NCBI RefSeq assembly: GCF_024749165.1
Contig: NZ_CP087190.1
Coordinates: forward strand, 3,321,501 to 3,385,500
DNA from: Pseudomonas sp. B21-023
Lineage (GTDB): Bacteria; Pseudomonadota; Gammaproteobacteria; Pseudomonadales; Pseudomonadaceae
Reading direction: 5' to 3'
Length of the DNA stretch: 64,000 bases
Made by a program: the position numbers and the translations under genes. Below are positions 33,741 through 42,816 of the stretch, in pieces (position 1 is the first letter of the stretch; every line of letters begins with the position of its first letter). The notes below the pieces were generated by a model that saw only the letters and a list, made by a program, of their open reading frames with translations, was not told where the DNA came from and searched no databases.

Positions 33741-34963
33741 ATGTTGGCCACGGCGCCGTGGCGCTGGGGATCGGCATGCTGGTAGGCCTTGAGCGCGAAC
33801 GCAAGAAACGTCGCGACGAGGAACCTGCCGCAGCGGGGCTGAGGACCTTCGCCATCACTGCCCTGCTTGGCTATGTCAGCATGCTGCTGGCAGGACCGGT
33901 GCTGGTCGGCACAACGAGCCTGGGCCTGGTACTGCTCCTCTGCCTGCAATACCGCCACTCGCGCAGGAGAATGCCGGATGTGACAGGGCAGATAGCCCTC
34001 TTGCTGGTGCTGGTCCTGGGCGCGCTGAGCGTTGCCGAGCCTGAGCTCGGCGCTGCAGCAGGTGTGGTCACGACCGTATTGCTGGCCCTGCGCCACGAGC
34101 TGCATCATTTCGTGCTGCAGCGACTGAGCGAACAGGAGCTGCGTGATGGGCTGACATTGCTGACGGTAGCCCTGGTGGTATTGCCACTTACACCGGACCG
34201 CTTTCTGGGCCCCTACAACGTGCTCAACCCACGCACCATCTGTACCTTGGTCGTCCTGCTGATGACGGTGGCAGCGTTGGGCCATATCGCCATACGCCTC
34301 GTGGGTCCGCGCTATGGCCTGCCCTTGAGTGCCATTGCTTCAGGTTTTGCCTCCGGCTCGGCGACCATTGCCCTGCTGGCCCATGAAGCCCGACGACAAA
34401 GCGCAGCGGTGCGCCCCTTCGCGGCGGCGGCGGTGTTGTCGAACCTGGCCACCATCACCCAGTTCGCCCTGGTGCTGATCTTCATCGACCGTCACCTGCT
34501 CGGCCCTTTCCTGCCAGCGGTCGGCCTCGGCGCGCTGGTTACCGCGCTCTATGGCGTGCTGCTGCTCGCGCCCTGGCGCGCCGACTCGAACTGCTCGGCG
34601 GTGAATCCGGGCACTGGCGCCTTCAATCTGTGGACAGCCCTCATCATCACGCTCGCCCTGACCGGTATCGCTTTGCTCTCGGCGTTTCTGCTCGAACACC
34701 TGGGACACAACGGTGCCAGCATCGCAGCGTTCGTCAGCGGCCTGGGCGATGCCCACGCGGCAACGGCGTCGGCAGCCTCGCTGGTGGTTGCAGGTCGGCT
34801 GCAAATGACCGAGCTGGTGGTACCGGGCATGATGGCTTTGACGGGGAACACGCTGACCAAATGTGTTTTGGCGTTCAGCAATGGTGGCTACGATTTTGCG
34901 CGGTACCTGGTGCCGGCGCAGCTCATCATTCTTGGGACGATGTGGCTGGGGATGCTGGCGTAA
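33725..34963 (+). CDS. MgtC/SapB-DUF4010 family membrane protein
   Basis: Inner-membrane protein of 412 aa with about twelve hydrophobic helices. The N-terminal MgtC-type part has ALGIGMLVGLERERKKR and AGLRTFAITALLGY, the hallmark of MgtC/SapB proteins; the rest is DUF4010, with SAIASGFASGSATIALLAHE and HNGASIAAFVSGLGDAHAATAS. The function of DUF4010 proteins is unknown; MgtC homologues affect magnesium limitation and ATP synthase. It overlaps the regulator gene by 16 nt, so it is in the FNR-box operon. Confidence 0.85.
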   Translation: MLDMLNVGHGAVALGIGMLVGLERERKKRRDEEPAAAGLRTFAITALLGYVSMLLAGPVLVGTTSLGLVLLLCLQYRHSRRRMPDVTGQIALLLVLVLGALSVAEPELGAAAGVVTTVLLALRHELHHFVLQRLSEQELRDGLTLLTVALVVLPLTPDRFLGPYNVLNPRTICTLVVLLMTVAALGHIAIRLVGPRYGLPLSAIASGFASGSATIALLAHEARRQSAAVRPFAAAAVLSNLATITQFALVLIFIDRHLLGPFLPAVGLGALVTALYGVLLLAPWRADSNCSAVNPGTGAFNLWTALIITLALTGIALLSAFLLEHLGHNGASIAAFVSGLGDAHAATASAASLVVAGRLQMTELVVPGMMALTGNTLTKCVLAFSNGGYDFARYLVPAQLIILGTMWLGMLA

Positions 34964-35060
34964 CGCCCCATTGCCGCCAGCGATCGCCCCACAGTCGCTG
35001 ACGCGCAGTTCGAACACTTGGGCGGTGGCAAGTCACATTCCGAACAACGCAGGTTCTGGA

Positions 35061-35375
35061 TCACTCATCCTCGAACAAGGTCCAACCATGCCCCAAACCT
35101 TCGACGTCTTTCGCCGTGAAGAACAAGGCCAACTCCCCAGGGTCGAACGCTCTGTATAACCAGTGCCCGGCAACCGGCCCTCTCGTTATCACATAGTTCA
35201 AGCGGTATCGGAGGATGGCGCCAGCGTTAAACGAGCCCGAGTTCAACTCGGATCTCTCGCCATGATCGAGCGCCCATAGCATTTCGACGAGCTTGTCATT
35301 CAACACCACCCCTTCGGCGACCTCGATCAGATGGCGCTTGTGCAATTTCTTTTGAAGTCTTGCGCTTCTGCCCAT
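35061..35375 (-). CDS. Hypothetical small cytosolic protein
   Basis: Protein of 104 aa with a strongly basic N terminus (MGRSARLQKKLHKRHL) and an acidic C terminus, no membrane helix or signal. The ATG at 35375 has AAGGG upstream; a TTG two codons before is less likely. I do not recognise the family. It stands alone, convergent with the DUF4010 gene and 80 nt after a lipoprotein gene start-side spacer. Codon use is like its neighbours. Confidence 0.6.
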   Translation of the reverse strand: MGRSARLQKKLHKRHLIEVAEGVVLNDKLVEMLWALDHGERSELNSGSFNAGAILRYRLNYVITRGPVAGHWLYRAFDPGELALFFTAKDVEGLGHGWTLFEDE

Positions 35376-35425
35376 GTTCAAGCGCCCTTGCTGCGCGACG
35401 GAGAATTCATTGGCCTGCCTACGAC

Positions 35426-35980
35426 TTACCGTTGATCAACCAACCCAACCTGCCCCGCATCGTCGACATGGGGAATCAGCGCACTGGCCTCCACGTCGCG
35501 CATCAGTTCGGTAAGCATCTGCCGCTGGTTCTCGGTGATCGGTGGCGGCACATACCAGGCGCCCACGCTCATGCCCTCACGCTTGTAGCTGAAGGTGCGC
35601 AGCAGCTCGCCATCCTTGTAGACCTTGCCGGTGAGGTTGTGCACGTAGCTGTAGGGCATCGGGAACGTCAGTAGCGTCAGGGCGTTGAGCGCGACCAGAA
35701 AACCAGCCCCTTCCCCTGGCGGTTGGCTGATGACCAGGGCGTAACCCTTGCGCGGCAGTCCGTGGTCGACGAAAGAGAACGCGCCGGACGACCTGACTGC
35801 GGTGGTCAGCTCGTCACGCTCCTGGACGTCGAAGCGGGTATAGCCATCCGGCAGCACCAACAGGCTCATCGGCACGTAGGGCTTTTGCGCGTGATAGCCC
35901 AGCGGCTTCATCGACGGGTTACAGCCGCCGAGCAATGCCAGCCCGGTCGCCATCAGCGCCGCCTTGACCAGATTGTTCAT
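35426..35980 (-). CDS. Putative lipoprotein (third of a group)
   Basis: Protein of 184 aa with a lipoprotein signal: a basic and hydrophobic start and lipobox LLGGC with Cys20; the next residue Asn favours outer-membrane sorting. The mature part has a conserved-looking GEGAGFLVALNALTLLTFPMPYSY hydrophobic patch (which could be a short membrane-associated hairpin) and a C-terminal acidic tail. It overlaps the preceding lipoprotein gene by ATGA and shows the same layout: secreted, mixed alpha/beta, a central hydrophobic LPLL/TFPM stretch and a KDGELLRTFSYKR-type strand. No function assigned. Confidence 0.72.
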   Translation of the reverse strand: MNNLVKAALMATGLALLGGCNPSMKPLGYHAQKPYVPMSLLVLPDGYTRFDVQERDELTTAVRSSGAFSFVDHGLPRKGYALVISQPPGEGAGFLVALNALTLLTFPMPYSYVHNLTGKVYKDGELLRTFSYKREGMSVGAWYVPPPITENQRQMLTELMRDVEASALIPHVDDAGQVGLVDQR

Positions 35981-36501
35981 CGCTGCGCCTCCAGCGGCTT
36001 ACTGGCCAGGTTGGCAGCCTGCATGTCACGGGCGAAGGCACGGGCGACCCGGCGGATGTTTTCCTCGCGTTCAGGAACCCCGAGGTCAAGCAGCCAGGCG
36101 TACTTGGCCATGTAGTTTTCATAGTGATAACGCTTGAGCACCTTGCCATCACGCATCACGATGAAGTCGGCCTTGGTGTCCAGGTCACTCTGCAAGGGCA
36201 AGAGGAACAGAGTGGCGGCACTGAGGAACAGTAGAGGAAATGGCGCGACCTTGCGCTGGGCATCCAGCTTGACCATCACCTGGGTCTGCCCTTCGCCGGC
36301 AGCACCATTCTCGACCTTGCTGAATACGCCGCTCTCGCGCAGGTAATTGCGCAGCTCGGTGCCGTGCTCGAGCGAATCGACCATTACCGCGATCGGCGGC
36401 AGGTAATCCTGGCCTGCCTCGATGTGCGGATCGGGCAAGGTCTGGGTACCTGCGCAGCCGGCCAGCAGCAGGCTGGCGCTGAGGAACAGAGTCTTTTTCA
36501 T
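35977..36501 (-). CDS. Putative lipoprotein (second of a group)
   Basis: Protein of 174 aa with signal MKKTLFLSASLLLAGC, lipobox Cys16. The mature part contains a hydrophobic segment PFPLLFLSAATLFLLPLQ in the middle and a strand RDGKVLKRYHYENYMAKYAWL, matching the KDGELLRTFSYKRE position of the downstream lipoprotein, so the two are diverged paralogues. A C-terminal helix rich in Ala and Arg follows. The stop overlaps the next start by 4 nt, and it follows a third lipoprotein gene by 22 nt. Function unknown; probably outer membrane. Confidence 0.75.
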   Translation of the reverse strand: MKKTLFLSASLLLAGCAGTQTLPDPHIEAGQDYLPPIAVMVDSLEHGTELRNYLRESGVFSKVENGAAGEGQTQVMVKLDAQRKVAPFPLLFLSAATLFLLPLQSDLDTKADFIVMRDGKVLKRYHYENYMAKYAWLLDLGVPEREENIRRVARAFARDMQAANLASKPLEAQR

Positions 36502-36523
36502 TGCGGGTTTTCCTGGGTACGGG

Positions 36524-37177
36524 TCACTTCGCCGGCTGGGCGGCTTGGGGCAGTGGCATGACGAAGGGGAATGCCGGCGCCATGTTCAAGTTCAGGGCCT
36601 GCAGGGGCGGCAATGCGGGGGTGTAGCGCCGGGCGATCACTTCATCGCGCGGCTGCTGGTCACCATGGAAGAACAGGCAGGCGGAAGTCCCGAGGCAGCG
36701 CGAACGGAATTCGCCGATGTAGTACGCCTTGCCGGCTTCCAGGTGCATGGGCACGAGGAACTGTTCCCGTGCCCTGATGGAGCTGTAGCCACCGTTGTAG
36801 CCATTCCAGAAGAACTGGAAGTCATAGAATTCGTAGTCGCCGGGCTTGAGGGGCATTACGAACACGCTGGCCTCGCCGGGCAGCGCCTGTTTGTCGGGGC
36901 CGCGCACCTCTTCGATGTCCTTCGGGGTGTGGGCCACCTCGGCGAAACCCCACCATGCCGCCGCGCCGTCCTGCGCGCCACGTTTGCGCAGGAGGATGCG
37001 TTGGTTGGTGTAGGCACTATCGCGGCCAAGGGGGCCGATGCTGCCTACCAGGTACGTTACTGGACCACCAGCGGCCGGTTGCAGGGCCTCGCTGACCAAG
37101 GCGGGAGATTTGGCGGCGCAGCCGGTAAGTAGGGCAAGCGGTAACAGACGTGCGAACGCACGGAGCAATCCAGACAT
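36524..37177 (-). CDS. Putative lipoprotein (first of a group)
   Basis: Protein of 217 aa with lipoprotein signal ending LALLTGC, Cys20. The mature part is rich in beta strands with Phe-Tyr-Trp clusters (YEFYDFQFFWNGYNGG) and contains FRSRCLGTSACLFF, a possible disulfide pair. It ends in a Pro-rich tail. AAGGA precedes the ATG at 37177; 14 upstream codons were dropped. It opens a three-gene lipoprotein operon. No family recognised with certainty; a surface or envelope role is likely. Confidence 0.72.
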   Translation of the reverse strand: MSGLLRAFARLLPLALLTGCAAKSPALVSEALQPAAGGPVTYLVGSIGPLGRDSAYTNQRILLRKRGAQDGAAAWWGFAEVAHTPKDIEEVRGPDKQALPGEASVFVMPLKPGDYEFYDFQFFWNGYNGGYSSIRAREQFLVPMHLEAGKAYYIGEFRSRCLGTSACLFFHGDQQPRDEVIARRYTPALPPLQALNLNMAPAFPFVMPLPQAAQPAK

Positions 37178-37454
37178 GAAAAATCCTTGGGGCGGGTCTC
37201 GATCCATCGGCAGCTGCAATCAGCGAGCAAGCACCTCAGCTGCGGGGGCGCAATGATATAGCGCGGCAAGGGATCAGGCGAGCAGGAATACGGCCTTTTG
37301 CCACCATCGTTGGGCAGGCGGTATTGCCCTCCCTCAATCCAAGCAACGACAACGCATTGAGCCGAACGCCCCATTGGTCAGGCGGTCATGGCGGATCGCC
37401 TTCAGGGGGCTATCGTTGCTTGTCTGGGCGACCACGACCGACGAGGGCGGTGCC

Positions 37455-38177
37455 ATGAATACCAGTGATCTACTCGAACAGCTGCTTCGGGCAGGACAAG
37501 CTTCGCAGATGCAAAAAGGGAGCGGCGGCAGCTCATCGCAAGACAGCATGGGTGGCTTGGATGGCTTGCTCGGCGGCCTGCTTGGCGGCGGCGGTACGAC
37601 GGCTGGCGGTGGCGGCCTTGGTGGATTGCTGGGCGGACTGCTGGGCGGCGGTGGCAGCAACACTGGCGGCTATACCCAGGGGCGTTCCGCGGGCGGCGTC
37701 AATTACGCGGCCCTGGCGTCGCTGGGGATGATGGCATTCAAGGCCTATCAAAGCTGGCAGCGCAGCCAGGCGGCAGCCCCGCAGCAGGCGGTTCGCACGG
37801 TGGATCAACTGTCCGGCCCCGAGGCCGAGGATCACAGCCATGCGATCCTGCGCGCGCTGATTGCGGCGGCCAAGGCCGATGGTCGCATCGACCAGCAGGA
37901 AGAACAGTTGATCTATGCCGAAATCAAACGCCAGACCAGCGACCCGCAACTGCAGCAATGGCTGGATGAAGAAGTCGGCAAGCCACTCGATGCTGCAGAG
38001 GTGGCGCAGTCGGCGCGGGACCCGGCCATGGCCGCGGAAATGTACCTGGCCAGCGTGATGCTGGTGGATGACCAGCAGGCAGCTGAGCGGGCCTACCTGG
38101 ATGAGCTGGCCGGCGCACTGCAACTGGATCCGGCATTGCAGGTGCATCTGGAGCAGCAGGCCAAGGGCGCCGCCTGA
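37455..38177 (+). CDS. DUF533 (TerB-like) protein
   Basis: Protein of 240 aa. The N-terminal 80 residues have a Gly-rich low-complexity stretch made of LGGLLGGG-like repeats after the MNTSDLLEQLLRAG helix. The C-terminal half is the DUF533/TerB-like all-helical domain, with AILRALIAAAKADGRIDQQEEQLI as the acidic metal-binding-like loop (Asp-Gly-x-Ile-Asp) and a second LVDDQQAAERAYLDELA. An ATG 27 codons upstream lacks a ribosome site. The family is conserved in proteobacteria with unknown function; the TerB link suggests stress or metal response. Confidence 0.85.
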   Translation: MNTSDLLEQLLRAGQASQMQKGSGGSSSQDSMGGLDGLLGGLLGGGGTTAGGGGLGGLLGGLLGGGGSNTGGYTQGRSAGGVNYAALASLGMMAFKAYQSWQRSQAAAPQQAVRTVDQLSGPEAEDHSHAILRALIAAAKADGRIDQQEEQLIYAEIKRQTSDPQLQQWLDEEVGKPLDAAEVAQSARDPAMAAEMYLASVMLVDDQQAAERAYLDELAGALQLDPALQVHLEQQAKGAA

Positions 38178-38347
38178 CTTGGCAGCGATGCCTGCGCTAA
38201 CCATTGATCCCGGGCCAGGGCGGGCAAGGCTTTTGCGAACGATGGCCGTGGGTCGATAGGTGCAATCCTCGGGTGAGCGCTTACGACCCAAGCGGGCTAT
38301 TCCCTATGGGACGCCCTCGGCCAATAGCGGATATTCCGGGCATCGTC

Positions 38348-39049
38348 TCAGATCGAGCGCTGGTTTACACGGGCAGCGAGTTGCTCGGCGTTTTCCTTGC
38401 GCTCCGAATAGCGATCAACCAAGAACGCCTGGCGGTCGCGCAACAGAACGGTGAACTTCACCAGTTCCTCCATGACGTCCACCACGCGATCGTAGTACGG
38501 CGAGGGTTTCATCCGCCCGGCGTCATCAAACTCAAAGTAGGCTTTGGGCACCGAAGACTGGTTGGGAATGGTGAACATGCGCATCCAGCGGCCAAGCACG
38601 CGCAACTGGTTGACCACGTTGAATGACTGCGAGCCGCCGCATACCTGCATGACCGCCAGGGTCTTGCCTTGAGTGGGGCGAACCGCACCCAGTGCCAGAG
38701 GAATCCAGTCGATCTGCGCCTTGAACACTGCTGACATTGCACCGTGGCGCTCTGGCGAGCACCAGACCTGGCCTTCCGACCACTGCACCAGATCACGCAG
38801 CTCCTGCACCTTGGGGTGCTCGACAGGCACATCGTCAGGTAGCGGCAGGCCCGAAGGATTGAAGACCTTGGTCTCGGCACCGAAGTGCTCCAGCAGGCGT
38901 GCAGCTTCCTCCACCAGCAGGCGACTGAAGGAACGTTCGCGGGTCGATCCATACAGCAACAAGATGCGCGGTTTGTGCTCGCTGGAGCGCGTTGCCCCTG
39001 GCGGCAGATCGAACAGCGAGAAATCGAGATTAGGCAGTTGCTCGGACAT
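38348..39049 (-). CDS. arsH: ArsH, NADPH-dependent FMN reductase of the ars operon
   Basis: Cytosolic flavoprotein of 233 aa. The FMN phosphate loop is [10 protein letters not shown] near residue 35; a conserved ArsH helix [26 protein letters not shown] follows. ArsH oxidises trivalent organoarsenicals and reduces quinones, giving resistance to methylated and aromatic arsenicals. It is the last gene of arsRBCH, 12 nt after arsC, a common layout in Pseudomonas. The C-terminal extension with [13 protein letters not shown] fits the family. Confidence 0.93.
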   Translation of the reverse strand: MSEQLPNLDFSLFDLPPGATRSSEHKPRILLLYGSTRERSFSRLLVEEAARLLEHFGAETKVFNPSGLPLPDDVPVEHPKVQELRDLVQWSEGQVWCSPERHGAMSAVFKAQIDWIPLALGAVRPTQGKTLAVMQVCGGSQSFNVVNQLRVLGRWMRMFTIPNQSSVPKAYFEFDDAGRMKPSPYYDRVVDVMEELVKFTVLLRDRQAFLVDRYSERKENAEQLAARVNQRSI

Positions 39050-39061
39050 GTTTCCTCCTGC

Positions 39062-39532
39062 TCAAAGCGTAGCGATGCGATCCAGCTCGTTTTTGAGCTG
39101 CTCACGATCGAGATGTTCGAATGGCAGCGCGAAGAAGGCCTCGCAACGAGACTGGATCCGGGCCAGCGTTGCGCGGAATGCAGCGTCGACCGACGCTTCG
39201 TCAGCCACGACAGCGGACGGATCCTCCAGCCCCCAGTGCGTCTTCAGCGCAGGGCCGAAATACACCGGGCAGGCTTCGCCGGCAGCGTTGTCGCAAACGG
39301 TGATGACGATGTCAGGAGGACAACGCTCGAACGCGTCATTGCCCTTGCTGCTCAGACCCTCGATCGAGATGCCGGCATGCTGCAAGGTGGTCAGGCTGCG
39401 AGGCAACACTTGGCCTTTCGGGTAACTGCCGGAACTGACGGCTTCAAATCCGTGAGGCGCCAGGTGATTGAACATGGCCTCGGAAAGGATGCTGCGGCAG
39501 CTATTGGCCGTGCACATGAATAGGACTCGCAT
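39062..39532 (-). CDS. arsC: Arsenate reductase, LMW phosphatase type
   Basis: Cytosolic enzyme of 156 aa that reduces arsenate to arsenite. The phosphatase-like P-loop is Cys7-TANSC-Arg13, with redox Cys80 and Cys88 in TVCDNAAGEACPVYF completing the three-cysteine relay of the thioredoxin-coupled class. The N terminus MRVLFMCTANSCRSILSEA is diagnostic. It lies between arsB and arsH in the same operon, 27 nt after arsB. Confidence 0.94.
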   Translation of the reverse strand: MRVLFMCTANSCRSILSEAMFNHLAPHGFEAVSSGSYPKGQVLPRSLTTLQHAGISIEGLSSKGNDAFERCPPDIVITVCDNAAGEACPVYFGPALKTHWGLEDPSAVVADEASVDAAFRATLARIQSRCEAFFALPFEHLDREQLKNELDRIATL

Positions 39533-39559
39533 GAGGGCTCCTGCGCTTCGTGGCGGGTT

Positions 39560-40843
<1,284 letters not shown>

Positions 40844-40864
40844 GATGACCTCGTACAGTGATGA

Positions 40865-41212
40865 TCAGCAGCAGGCAGCGTCACGAACGGGGCGACCGTC
40901 CATGTTCTGCAGACGCAGGGTGTTTTCTGCCAACCATTGCCTGTTGGCCTGCAGTGTCGCCTGCAAGATCTCGTGTACCCAGGCGGGCAGGTCCGGGTTG
41001 AGGCGGTAGTACACCCATTGCCCTTGGCGGCGGTCCAGCAGCAGGCCACTGCTGCGCAGCTGCGCCAGGTGGCGACTGATCTTCGGCTGGCTGTCGTTCA
41101 GCGCGCACATCAGCTCACAGACACATAGCTCACCGAGACTGGCAATCAGCAGGCTGGCGCGAGCACGGGTTTCGTCAGACAGGCTCTTGAACACATCGGG
41201 CGGGGTTATCAT
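40865..41212 (-). CDS. arsR: Arsenic-responsive repressor ArsR
   Basis: SmtB/ArsR-family repressor of 115 aa. The arsenite site is the ELCVCELMC motif with Cys30, Cys32 and Cys36 at the start of the recognition helix region, followed by the helix DSQPKISRHLAQLRSSGLL. The beta wing is RRQGQWVYYRLNPDLP. A C-terminal CC pair is an extra feature. An upstream in-frame extension of 37 codons runs through the operator and is not a real start. It binds the 11-bp inverted repeat just upstream and releases it on binding arsenite. Confidence 0.93.
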   Translation of the reverse strand: MITPPDVFKSLSDETRARASLLIASLGELCVCELMCALNDSQPKISRHLAQLRSSGLLLDRRQGQWVYYRLNPDLPAWVHEILQATLQANRQWLAENTLRLQNMDGRPVRDAACC

Positions 41213-41221
41213 GGCTGCACC

Positions 41222-41263
41222 AATACATATGGAAATCCAAATATACGGATCCCCATATGTATT
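41222..41263. promoter_or_regulatory. ArsR operator and ars promoter region
   Basis: AATACATATGG and its exact complement CCATATGTATT lie 20 nt apart, ending 10 nt before the arsR start codon. The long perfect dyad with CATATG cores is the expected form of an ArsR operator, here overlapping the promoter and probably the 5' leader. Confidence 0.8.
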
Positions 41264-41437
41264 TTGCAAGCGTCCACGGGCGTTCAGGCGTGCCAGGGGT
41301 GATCGTATTCGCGGTACAACCATCGATCAGGCTGATGATTACTATCGAGCGCCCCGCCTGTCGGCTTGGCAAAACCGTCTCTTATAATCGCCAACCATTT
41401 TTTCCGCTCCCCGGTCCGCCCCAGGCGGCATCCCCCC

Positions 41438-42679
41438 ATGGAATCCAACACCATGCCCAGTGTCACTCCGCCGTCTCACGGCCGTCCCGAACACAGTCAA
41501 CAAAGCGTCAGCCAACAGTGGCTGGCGATTCTCTCGGTCGCCGTGGGCGCCTTCGCCCTGGTCACCAGTGAGTTTCTCCCGGTGGGCGTACTCAACGATG
41601 TCGCCAGCGACCTGGGCATCAGCGCCGGCCAGGCCGGCCTGATGGTCACCCTGCCCGGCATCATGGCCGCCCTCGCCGCGCCCTTGCTGTCGGTGGGCAT
41701 CGGCGCCCTGGACCGTCGCTACCTGCTGATCGGCCTGACGCTGATCATGATCCTCGCCAACGCCGTCGTGGCCTACGCCAGCGACTTCAGCCTGCTGCTG
41801 TTCGGCCGCGTGCTGCTGGGCATCAGCATCGGTGGTTTCTGGGCCACCGCCATTGCCCTCAGTGGCCGGCTGGCACCCAAGGGCGTGGGCGTGGCCCAGG
41901 CCACCTCGATCATCATGGTCGGCGTGACCCTGGCCACCGTGCTGGGCGTGCCGGTCGGCACCTGGCTGAGTGGCCTGATGGGCTGGCGCATGACCTTCCT
42001 GGCCACTGCGCTGGTAGGCGTGCCGGTGCTGCTGGCGCAAGTCTTCCTGCTGCCGCGGCTCACCCCTGACAAAGCCATTCGCATCAGCGACCTGCCGGCG
42101 CTGTTCGTCAATCCGCAAGCGCGGGTCGGGTTGATCGCGGTACTGCTGATCGGCTTGGCGCATTTTGCCGCCTATACCTATGTCGCACCGTTCTTCAAGC
42201 AAAGCGCCGGCTTCGATGGGCCGACCATCGGTTCGCTGCTGTTGCTGTACGGCGTGGCCGGGGTGATCGGCAACATCTTCGCCGGTTTCGCCGCCAACCG
42301 CAGCGTGCGCCACACCCTGTTGCTGGTCACCCTGATGATCGGCATCAGCACCGCCCTGTTCCCCTACTTCGCCACCGGCATGACCGGCGCCGCGATGCTG
42401 ATCGCGCTGTGGGGCTTCGCCTTTGGTGCCTTCCCGGCCTGCGCCAGTATCTGGATGTTCGTGGTGGCACCCAAGGATGTCGAACGCGGCATGCCGCTGT
42501 TCGTCGCCATGTTCCAGGTGATCATCGCCTTGGGCTCGTTCTTCGGCGGGCGCATTGTCGATCAGCTCGGTACCGCGGTGCTGTTGAGCCTGGCCACGGC
42601 CCTGGTGGGCTGCGGTTTTGTCGCGGTACTGGTGCTCGGGCGCAACGTCTCCAATCGGATGGCGGCGCAGCCTTGCTGA
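41438..42679 (+). CDS. MFS transporter, DHA1 family (sugar/drug efflux type)
   Basis: Inner-membrane efflux protein of 413 aa with twelve helices. After a Gln/Ser-rich N terminus, FALVTSEFLPVGVLNDVASDLG is the SotB/YdhP/AraJ signature, and DRRYLLIGLT and FGRVLLGISIGGFWATAIAL are the loop 2-3 and motif regions of the DHA1 family. ATG at 41438 follows AGGCGG; a second ATG five codons later is possible. The gene starts about 175 nt from the ars operator on the other strand. Substrate unknown: sugars, arabinose-like compounds or drugs in relatives. Confidence 0.87.
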   Translation: MESNTMPSVTPPSHGRPEHSQQSVSQQWLAILSVAVGAFALVTSEFLPVGVLNDVASDLGISAGQAGLMVTLPGIMAALAAPLLSVGIGALDRRYLLIGLTLIMILANAVVAYASDFSLLLFGRVLLGISIGGFWATAIALSGRLAPKGVGVAQATSIIMVGVTLATVLGVPVGTWLSGLMGWRMTFLATALVGVPVLLAQVFLLPRLTPDKAIRISDLPALFVNPQARVGLIAVLLIGLAHFAAYTYVAPFFKQSAGFDGPTIGSLLLLYGVAGVIGNIFAGFAANRSVRHTLLLVTLMIGISTALFPYFATGMTGAAMLIALWGFAFGAFPACASIWMFVVAPKDVERGMPLFVAMFQVIIALGSFFGGRIVDQLGTAVLLSLATALVGCGFVAVLVLGRNVSNRMAAQPC

Positions 42680-42816
42680 CCGATCGCGGTAGATGACACT
42701 GGGCAGCAGCTGGCCTCAGGAGGACACGAGCGGCAAGGCGAACACCTCGATGTGCGGTATGGTTGCACGATCGCTACGGCGTTGCCGATCAACGCCGCGC
42801 CCTTCCGGAGACCAGC

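Noticed and set aside
37555..37680. Repeated GGCGGC-rich tract as a possible tandem DNA repeat or CRISPR-like array
   Set aside because: It is the coding sequence for the Gly-rich LGGLLGGG stretch of the DUF533 protein; no spacers.
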